From an uncultured Acetobacter sp. (GTDB lineage Bacteria > Pseudomonadota > Alphaproteobacteria > Acetobacterales > Acetobacteraceae): a stretch of DNA of 11,062 nt. The position numbers and the translations under genes were made by a program. Shown one piece after another: positions 6,371 through 11,062 of the stretch (the stretch's first letter is position 1; each line of letters begins with the position of its first letter). The notes under the pieces were generated by a model. That model had not been told where the DNA came from. It was given only the letters and a program-made list of their open reading frames with translations, and did no database searches. Location of the stretch: positions 1 through 11,062 of the forward strand of contig CALCDN010000144.1 in the NCBI GenBank assembly GCA_937900755.1. Reading direction: 5' to 3'.

Positions 6371-6489
6371 AGAGGGGGGTAAGTCGCTCCAGGCTGTGGG
6401 GAGGGTGGTAATATGTGCAGTGCCCTGCCTGAAAAGGCGGTTATACGCCAGTCAGGTCCAGTATTGCAGGGTATTGCCCCCATAATTTT

Positions 6490-6508
6490 AAACCTGAAAT
6501 ACAGGTTT
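6490..6508. promoter_or_regulatory. Palindrome upstream of the hydrolase, candidate operator
   Basis: AAACCTG-AAATA-CAGGTTT is a perfect 7-bp-arm inverted repeat with a 5-base centre. It is 40 bases before the candidate -35 of the hydrolase. No T-tract follows on plus and only a weak AT stretch on minus, so an operator is more likely than a terminator. The binding protein is unknown. Confidence 0.4.
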
Positions 6509-6547
6509 GTGAACAATAATGAGTCGTTCAAATTGCTGTAGGGGGCA

Positions 6548-6577
6548 TTGTTATTCTGGGTAACGGGAATTTATGAT
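6548..6577 (+). promoter_or_regulatory. Candidate promoter of the alpha/beta hydrolase
   Basis: TTGTTA (6548-6553, 4 of 6) and TATGAT (6572-6577, 5 of 6) are spaced by 18 bases. Transcription would begin near 6584, leaving a short leader that contains the GGAGAG ribosome binding site (6599-6604). Confidence 0.45.
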
Positions 6578-6612
6578 CGTGTTATCTTGAAAAGAAATGG
6601 AGAGTTCTACCA

Positions 6613-7557
6613 ATGACAACCCTTGGTTTGGTTGATGCGCAGCAACGTGACATGGTGGCTTCGTTTCCATCCTTTGATCCTGAGCGGGATGATCTGACGA
6701 AATTCCGCGAAGAACTGGTTGAGGGCACAACGGCTCTCCTGAAATCTGGATCGGTCAGATATGACGAGCGGATGATCCCCGGCCCGGAAGGGGCTCCCGA
6801 TGTGCGGGTCATCCTGTTTCGACCGCCAGAAATCAGGGAGGCAACGCCTGCCATTCTCTATGTTCATGGTGGGGGCATGATTGCTGGTACGCCCGACATG
6901 CAGGCCGGTGCGCTTGAGCGGTTGGCGGTGGAAACCGGCACCCTGATTGTCTCGGTTGATTACCGGCTTGCGCCGGAAACGCCTTTTCCCGCCGGGCTGG
7001 AGGATGTTTATGCCGCGTTGCTGTGGCTGCATGCTGGCGCGGGCGGGTTGGGTGTTGATCCTGATCGCATCATGGTCATGGGGGACAGTGGTGGCGGGTG
7101 CCTGGCAGCGGGCACCGCACTTCTGGCGCGTGATCGTGGCAAGGTAAAATTGCGGGCCCAGGTCCTGATTTATCCAATGCTTGATGTGCGTACGGGTGGG
7201 GCGGATGCACCATCGGATGACCCTACGACAGGGGAATTTGTGTGGACACGCGCCCAAAACCGGCATGCATGGTCCGCCGTGCGTGGAGGGCTGGCGGCAA
7301 CCGACCCGGGATTTGGTTATTTGTCACCCAGCTTTGTGCGTGAAGTGGCGGGGTTGCCTGCCACATATATTCTCACCGGTGCGCTGGACCTGTTCCGGGA
7401 TGAGGATGTCACGTTCGCGCATCGCCTGTGGCGAGCGGGCGTATCGACCGAACTGGTCGTTTATGCAAATGCGGTGCACGGCTTTGATCTGCTGCCATCC
7501 GCTCTTGCCGAGCGCGCCCACCATGATGTGGTGGCGGCTGTACGCCGCTTACTGTAG
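6613..7557 (+). CDS. Alpha/beta hydrolase, hormone-sensitive-lipase (family IV) esterase
   Basis: Predicted 314-residue cytoplasmic carboxylesterase of the HSL/bacterial family IV type. The oxyanion-hole motif HGGG is at 85-88, the family segment DYRLAPE at 116-122 (with FPAGLED after it), the nucleophile elbow GDSGG at 157-161 with Ser159, the likely acid Asp259 in the LTGALDLFRDE segment, and the catalytic His289 in VHGFD. The whole triad is present and the length is normal for the family, so it should be active on short-chain esters; the natural substrate is unknown. ATG 6613 has GGAGAG about 8 bases upstream. It stands alone, divergent from the receptor and convergent with the dehydrogenase (23-base gap). 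HSL esterases are not the usual Fes-type siderophore esterases, so a role in iron release from the imported siderophore is not supported beyond adjacency. Confidence 0.92.
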   Translation: MTTLGLVDAQQRDMVASFPSFDPERDDLTKFREELVEGTTALLKSGSVRYDERMIPGPEGAPDVRVILFRPPEIREATPAILYVHGGGMIAGTPDMQAGALERLAVETGTLIVSVDYRLAPETPFPAGLEDVYAALLWLHAGAGGLGVDPDRIMVMGDSGGGCLAAGTALLARDRGKVKLRAQVLIYPMLDVRTGGADAPSDDPTTGEFVWTRAQNRHAWSAVRGGLAATDPGFGYLSPSFVREVAGLPATYILTGALDLFRDEDVTFAHRLWRAGVSTELVVYANAVHGFDLLPSALAERAHHDVVAAVRRLL

Positions 7558-7580
7558 CACGCAGGGTTACGCCAGGCCGT

Positions 7581-8402
7581 TCAGCCAGGCAGGTCTGTCC
7601 GTTTTTTTATGTATCGGGCACGGCCTGCCTTGGCCCATACGGTCATCAATGGCAGGCATAGCCGCAGGAAAAACGGAGACCACAAAAACAGACTGCAGAA
7701 AAAGCGGTCAAAGCGGGATGGAAAATTTTCTACGCGGTTTTTCTCACTGGCCGCAAAAATCCATGCAGCGATTGCCTCTGGTTCCTGGGGGGCGGACATG
7801 AAGTTCAGAACCGAGCCACCTTGTGCCATTTCCGTCGACAGCATGCTGGTATTGACACTGCCGGGGAATATTGAAGAAACACGAATACCCCGGGGTTTGA
7901 GTTCCTGCTCCAAAGCCAGGGCAAATCCGCGCAGGCCAAATTTTGACGCGGTATAGGCACTGCTTCCCGCCAGGGGGAAAATGCCCGCCATGGAATTTGT
8001 ATAAATAAGATGCGAACCCTTTGCCATCATGGGCAGGATGGCATTGCTCAACAGCATGACGCCAACCAGATTGATCTGGATCTGCTCCACGGCCAGGTCA
8101 TGCTGGAGGGTCGCCACGGGTTGTGGTGAAATTGTTCCAGCGCAAAAGACAAAAAGATCAAGACTGTTGCGGATATGCCCGATAGCACGGGCCGCATCAT
8201 TGATGGAGGTGGTATCTGTCAGGTCACATGCCACCATGGTGTCCACGTATGAGGTATCGGATAGTCGGCTTTCCTGGCGCGACAATCCGATGACCCAATA
8301 TCCACGCTGGCGCAACAGATGGCACAAGGCACGGCCTATGCCGCCAGAAGCACCGCTGACAACCGCCACTTTCTGATGGGATACTTGGTTTTCCTGAAAC
8401 AA
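7581..8402 (-). CDS. Short-chain dehydrogenase/reductase (SDR)
   Basis: Predicted 273-residue classical SDR oxidoreductase using NAD(P)H. The cofactor motif GASGGIG is at 17-23, an acidic D60 follows the third strand, FCAG (86-89) replaces the usual NNAG, and the catalytic set is N111, S137, Y150 and K154 (YTASK). FPGSVNT (179-185) is the usual segment after the active site. The C-terminus is unusual: a hydrophobic/aromatic stretch at about 231-256 followed by a basic tail (RARYIKKR) suggests membrane association. The start is TTG 8402; no ATG or GTG precedes the cofactor motif in frame, and a stop (TAG) lies three codons further upstream. A weak AGG is 8 bases before it. It follows the broken small gene ending at 8427 by 24 bases and may have been co-transcribed with it. 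Substrate unknown. Confidence 0.88.
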   Translation of the reverse strand: MFQENQVSHQKVAVVSGASGGIGRALCHLLRQRGYWVIGLSRQESRLSDTSYVDTMVACDLTDTTSINDAARAIGHIRNSLDLFVFCAGTISPQPVATLQHDLAVEQIQINLVGVMLLSNAILPMMAKGSHLIYTNSMAGIFPLAGSSAYTASKFGLRGFALALEQELKPRGIRVSSIFPGSVNTSMLSTEMAQGGSVLNFMSAPQEPEAIAAWIFAASEKNRVENFPSRFDRFFCSLFLWSPFFLRLCLPLMTVWAKAGRARYIKKRTDLPG

Positions 8403-8426
8403 AACAATTGCCTATCGCAACAATAT

Positions 8427-8664
8427 CTAATCCGACGTCCATGCGGCGGGTCTTGGTAATACCGCCAGCGATTGTGCTTTTCCGTACCACACCTTCACGG
8501 TTTTGTCCTCTTTGATTGCACTCCAGAATGATGAAGCAAAGATGAAACCCTCAGGCCCCGGACGATAATCAGAGGGGTTGTACCACACCGTGATTTTGGG
8601 GGAACAAAACGCACGCGCCGGAGGGGAGGGGGAGTAACAACAGGAGTCTGCGGCCTATTCTCAT
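8427..8664 (-). pseudogene. Small secreted protein or lipoprotein gene with a probable frameshift
   Basis: From ATG 8664 the frame encodes a basic start and Leu run (MRIGRRLLLLLPLPSGAC), like a short signal peptide with an imperfect lipobox, but stops at 8569 after 31 residues. From the C-run at 8602-8598 (minus strand) onward, the neighbouring frame is open to TAG 8429-8427 and reads as plausible protein, with VWYNPSDYRPGPEGF, SSFWSAIKEDK and VKVWYGKAQ. Removing one C joins the two into a 78-residue protein. Alternatively, one extra C would join the downstream part to a different frame starting at ATG 8794, which has a strong GGAGG 7 bases upstream. Either way a single-base change in a 5-base run is implied, as a natural mutation or a sequence error. 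The product is not recognised. It ends 24 bases before the dehydrogenase start. Confidence 0.4.
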
Positions 8665-8823
8665 GGGTCATTCGCCTATCTGCCAAAGTCTTCCGCCTGA
8701 TGGCGCCAGAAAAGTGTGTATTGTCATGCCAGGGTGGCTCCCGCGGATAACGGACAAACTCTCCCCCAGCGTCTTGCTGCCTTAGGGCAGGCATAGGGCT
8801 ACCTCCATAACATCGGCGGGGAT

Positions 8824-9594
8824 TTATAGTTTCATTGTCAACTGATCGACCGTATCAAGCGCGCCCTGAGCGCTCTCAATATCGCTATCTGAAGTGATAT
8901 TGTGTTGTTTGAGGCGGTTTTTACTATCCTGCAACAGGGCCTTTAACTGGCTGGACACCCCTTGAACAGTCTGGGCAAAAGCCTGACTGTCGCTGGTTCC
9001 GCTGGTTCCGCTGGTTCCGGGCGGCGTGGTGGTTTGTGTTGCGCCTGTCGTGGTTTCAGTCCCGGCCTGTGTGGATAGCTGGGAGCTGTTCTGTGGAGCG
9101 GCCAGTATTGCATTGCCCACGGCTGCATCGGCGGTGTCGGTGCCACCGCTTTGCGTATAGTGCAGGACAGCGGCAGCCAGTTGCCGGGCGAGCTGGGCCA
9201 GTTCCTGCGCCAGTGCCTTGGGGGACATAAGGGCTTTCATTTGCATGAGCTGGCACATTTGCGCTTTGATGAGGCTGACCTGCTGTTCAGTCTGTTCCCT
9301 GGCAACGGCATGACTGGACTTTGCCAACTGGTCCAGCCGGTTGAGCGCTTCCTGCGCGGAAGCCTGATACGCACTCGTCAGGGAGGAAGGGGCTGCCAGA
9401 AAATCGAGGCCAGCCTGTGACAGTGTTATCTGCACGGGGGACGTTGTGCCCGTCTGGTCCAGAGTGGTGGATACGGCCGGGTCTGATGTGCTGGAAGAGC
9501 CAGAGGGGCTGGCCGTTATCCATGTGGCAGTATTTTGCGCGATCAACTGGGAGGAGTGGGTAAGCTCTTGCCCGGTGGTGTTGATCGTTGCCAT
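8824..9594 (-). CDS. Unrecognised Ser/Thr/Gln-rich helical protein
   Basis: Predicted 256-residue soluble protein with no signal peptide. The N-terminal 55 residues are Ser/Thr-rich and probably disordered. VQITLSQAGLDFLAA (54-68) is a short motif of a kind seen at the start of many uncharacterised alphaproteobacterial proteins. Residues 71-148 form a long helical region, with KALMSPKALAQELAQLARQLAAAV (120-143) the most structured-looking segment. A Thr/Gly/Pro-rich linker (176-203) includes GTSGTSGTS, and a second helical domain follows (205-256). The single Cys is at 114. ATG 9594 has AGGA at 7 bases, but that AGGA is inside a hairpin (9602-9630). The gene lies 60 bases after the permease and could share its transcript. 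Function unknown; composition resembles proteins that are exported without a classical signal or that act as scaffolds, which is only an impression. Confidence 0.75.
   Translation of the reverse strand: MATINTTGQELTHSSQLIAQNTATWITASPSGSSSTSDPAVSTTLDQTGTTSPVQITLSQAGLDFLAAPSSLTSAYQASAQEALNRLDQLAKSSHAVAREQTEQQVSLIKAQMCQLMQMKALMSPKALAQELAQLARQLAAAVLHYTQSGGTDTADAAVGNAILAAPQNSSQLSTQAGTETTTGATQTTTPPGTSGTSGTSDSQAFAQTVQGVSSQLKALLQDSKNRLKQHNITSDSDIESAQGALDTVDQLTMKL
8992..9018. repeat. Perfect 3 x 9-bp tandem repeat in a coding linker
   Basis: GCTGGTTCC occurs three times in a row (8992-9000, 9001-9009, 9010-9018). Read on minus it encodes the GTSGTSGTS linker, and copy number could vary without a frameshift. 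Confidence 0.9.
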
Positions 9595-9601
9595 GGGGTG
9601 G

Positions 9602-9630
9602 TCCTGCCAGATGATGTGATACTGGCAGGA
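9602..9630 (-). promoter_or_regulatory. Hairpin that buries the Shine-Dalgarno of the gene at 8824-9594
   Basis: On the minus strand TCCTGCCAG (9630-9622) and CTGGCAGGA (9610-9602) form a perfect 9-bp stem with an 11-base loop. The last four bases of the stem, AGGA (9605-9602), are the only Shine-Dalgarno for ATG 9594, 7 bases away. No T-tract follows, so this is not an intrinsic terminator of the permease gene. It is a candidate translational control structure. Confidence 0.6.
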
Positions 9631-9654
9631 TGCCCGGGTTCTATTATTAAAAAG

Positions 9655-11052
9655 TTAATGCGGTTTTTGCTCCTGAACGGCCTCTTTCTTTTTGTTCAAG
9701 GGGAGAATGAGGTTGAGCACTATGGCGCACACGCAGCCCGCAACAACCGGGGACTGCAATACCGACTGTGTCCAGTCTGGCATGAAGGCAAAGAAGTCCG
9801 GCTTTACGACAATAGCCATCGCCAGAACAATGCTGACCGACGCAACAGTAAACGGCTTGTTCCCCGGCTCCAGGCCAAGGGATGTCAGCATTTGTATGCC
9901 AACCATCATCAGGGTTCCAAAAATCATGAGCCCGGCCCCGCCTGCAACGGCAGGGGGGAGTGCGGCCACCGCGGTCGCCAGAAAAGGCGAAAGCCCCAGA
10001 ACACACAGGATGCCCCCCGCAAGGGCCACAATCCATCGGCTCCGCACTCCTGTAATGCTCAAAAGCGCGACATTTTCAGAAAACGCGGTGTATGGAAAAG
10101 ACCCCATGACACCCCCCAGCAGCGTGGCCAGCCCATCTGCGCGCAAAAGCCTGCCCACCAGTGCTGGCGTGGCGTGGCGTCCCGTCATTTCCCCCACGAC
10201 AACCGCATCCCCGACAGATTCCACCCAGGTAATGGCGACAACAACAATCATGCTCAGTGCGGGCATGAGCTGGAAAATCGGCCAGCCCAGGGGAAAAGGC
10301 TTAACCGGCGCCAGCAAGGGGGGCATGCCACTCAGATGTGGGGAAACCTGGCCTGCGGCAAAGGCTACGACAAGCCCCACGCCAACGCCGATAATGACGG
10401 CAAGATTTTTAAAAACTCCGCGCCCGGCAATGGATAAGGCAATCGCACTGGCAAATACGCTCATGGCGACAAGCATGTTCTTGCCCGCCTGCACTCCCGT
10501 GCCGGTGGCTATCTGGTCAATAGCTATGGGCAAAAGACTGAGCCCCATAATGGCCAAAGACGTACCGACCACAATGGGTGGAAAGAGTTTCATGACATAG
10601 CGGCCCAAGGAGGCGGCCAGCATGGCAACCAGCCCGGCAACAATGACCGCGCCATAAACCGTGCGCAAACCCTCGTTGTCATGGCTGGAGGCAAACGCGG
10701 TGGACGAGGCAATGCCAATCACGCACGAAACGGTTGCAAACGACACGCCCTGCATCAGGGGCAGGCGCGCTCCCAGCCAGCGTGTGCCTATGGTCTGCAA
10801 TAAAGTTGCCATGCCACTGGTAAGCAGGTCGGCCTGTATCAGAATGGCTGTTTGTGCGGCGGGGAGTGCGAGCACACGCCCGATAACAAGTGGCGTGGTA
10901 ATCGCGCCCATATACATGACCAGAACATGCTGCACGGCCAGTGGAAACATGCGCGCCAGGGGCAGGGTTTCATCAACCCCGTTTTTACCGTTCATGGTGG
11001 GTGTGGGTGTGGGGGTGGGTGTGGGTGTGGGTGGGGGGGATGTGGGTACCAT
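9655..11052 (-). CDS. Nucleobase (xanthine/uric acid type) NCS2/NAT permease
   Basis: Predicted 465-residue inner-membrane proton symporter of the nucleobase-ascorbate transporter family, closest in look to xanthine/uric-acid permeases. The first-helix motif QHVLVMYMGAITTPLVIG is at 41-58 (Gln-His 41-42), the helix-8 segment WVESVGD at 277-282 carries the binding-site glutamate (E279), and the NAT signature ENVALLSITG is at 326-335. The signature normally has Gly at its fourth position (ENxG or QNxG); Ala329 is found here. About 12-14 hydrophobic segments fill the rest. The ATG at 11052 lies 10 bases from the window edge with the frame open beyond, so the true start may be upstream. ATG 10995 (MNGKNG) would skip a Pro-Thr repeat, but it has no Shine-Dalgarno. 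The gene is followed at 60 bases by the 8824-9594 gene. Confidence 0.9.
   Translation of the reverse strand: MVPTSPPPTPTPTPTPTPTMNGKNGVDETLPLARMFPLAVQHVLVMYMGAITTPLVIGRVLALPAAQTAILIQADLLTSGMATLLQTIGTRWLGARLPLMQGVSFATVSCVIGIASSTAFASSHDNEGLRTVYGAVIVAGLVAMLAASLGRYVMKLFPPIVVGTSLAIMGLSLLPIAIDQIATGTGVQAGKNMLVAMSVFASAIALSIAGRGVFKNLAVIIGVGVGLVVAFAAGQVSPHLSGMPPLLAPVKPFPLGWPIFQLMPALSMIVVVAITWVESVGDAVVVGEMTGRHATPALVGRLLRADGLATLLGGVMGSFPYTAFSENVALLSITGVRSRWIVALAGGILCVLGLSPFLATAVAALPPAVAGGAGLMIFGTLMMVGIQMLTSLGLEPGNKPFTVASVSIVLAMAIVVKPDFFAFMPDWTQSVLQSPVVAGCVCAIVLNLILPLNKKKEAVQEQKPH
10996..11039. repeat. GGGTGT-type simple repeat at the permease N-terminus
   Basis: An uninterrupted G/T tract made of GGGTGT-like units, ending in a 7-G run (11033-11039). 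Read on minus it encodes a Pro-Thr alternating stretch (residues 5-19) before MNGKNG. The tract is prone to slippage and could shift the frame relative to an upstream start. Confidence 0.85.
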
Positions 11053-11062
11053 GGCCGTTACC

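Larger units (their letters stand above)
6194..6612. other. Divergent promoter region between receptor and hydrolase
   Basis: About 420 bases between two divergent genes. It holds the Fur box and -10 for the receptor at its left end, a group of overlapping inverted repeats built on CTGTGG (6295-6370), a 7-bp-arm palindrome (6490-6508) and a plausible plus-strand promoter for the hydrolase. A minus-strand frame (6286-6531) has no Shine-Dalgarno and no domain-like pattern, and I do not call it. Confidence 0.5.

Noticed and set aside
6286..6531. 81-residue minus-strand frame between receptor and hydrolase
   Set aside because: No Shine-Dalgarno, composition not protein-like, and it overlaps the inverted-repeat cluster.
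6613..7557. Hydrolase as a siderophore-releasing esterase partnered with the receptor
   Set aside because: It belongs to the HSL family rather than Fes/IroE types, is divergently transcribed, and has no Fur site near its own promoter.
7558..7610. Terminator for the hydrolase using the 7-T run at 7602-7608
   Set aside because: The T-run is present, but the preceding bases offer only a stem with a 2-base loop, which cannot form a stable hairpin.
8495..8794. 99-residue minus-strand frame with a GGAGG ribosome binding site
   Set aside because: The site is good, but the second half of the protein runs out of frame with the better-looking coding stretch; it is treated as an alternative 5' part of the broken small gene instead of an intact gene.
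9535..10600. Long plus-strand frames of about 300 residues opposite the permease
   Set aside because: Antisense shadows of a clear transporter gene; His/Asn/Arg/Pro-rich without motifs.

Overview
The window looks like chromosomal DNA from an alphaproteobacterium, most plausibly an acetic acid bacterium (Acetobacteraceae, Komagataeibacter/Gluconacetobacter/Acetobacter type). This is an inference from the moderately high GC, the codon use and the mix of short transport and envelope operons. It cannot be proven without a database search. I see no rRNA, tRNA, CRISPR array, transposase or phage gene. It reads as an ordinary but loosely packed region: eight complete or near-complete protein genes, two partial ones (one cut by each edge), one probable broken small gene, and three gene-poor stretches of about 350-550 bases.

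Layout. (1) 1-86: the last residues of a membrane protein on +. (2) 153-1228, minus: a chromate-transporter (CHR) pair encoded as two half-size proteins whose genes overlap by 4 bases (ATGA). (3) 1591-2295, plus: a YoaK/DUF1275 membrane protein whose only full-length start appears to be a CTG behind a perfect Shine-Dalgarno. (4) 2427-3485, minus: a two-gene envelope operon (glycine-zipper SlyB-like lipoprotein, then a secreted coiled-coil protein) ending in a clear intrinsic terminator and preceded by a perfect 16-bp palindrome. (5) 4034-6193, minus: a TonB-dependent ferric-siderophore receptor of the FhuA/FoxA type with a good Fur box just upstream. (6) 6613-7557, plus: a hormone-sensitive-lipase-type alpha/beta hydrolase. 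(7) 7581-8402, minus: a short-chain dehydrogenase with a TTG start, convergent with the hydrolase. (8) 8427-8664, minus: a small, probably frameshifted secreted protein or lipoprotein gene just upstream of the dehydrogenase. (9) 8824-9594, minus: an unrecognised Ser/Thr/Gln-rich protein whose Shine-Dalgarno is buried in a perfect 9-bp hairpin. (10) 9655-11052, minus: a nucleobase/xanthine-type (NCS2/NAT) permease with a Pro-Thr repeat at its apparent N-terminus.

Functionally the genes do not form one pathway. Iron uptake (receptor plus Fur box) is the only module whose regulation can be read directly. The most interesting observations are regulatory or translational rather than a new system: the CTG start, the SD-sequestering hairpin, the palindromic operator candidate before the lipoprotein operon, the pair of mutually exclusive hairpins between receptor and hydrolase, and the frameshifted small gene. 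I did not find a convincing novel multi-gene system.
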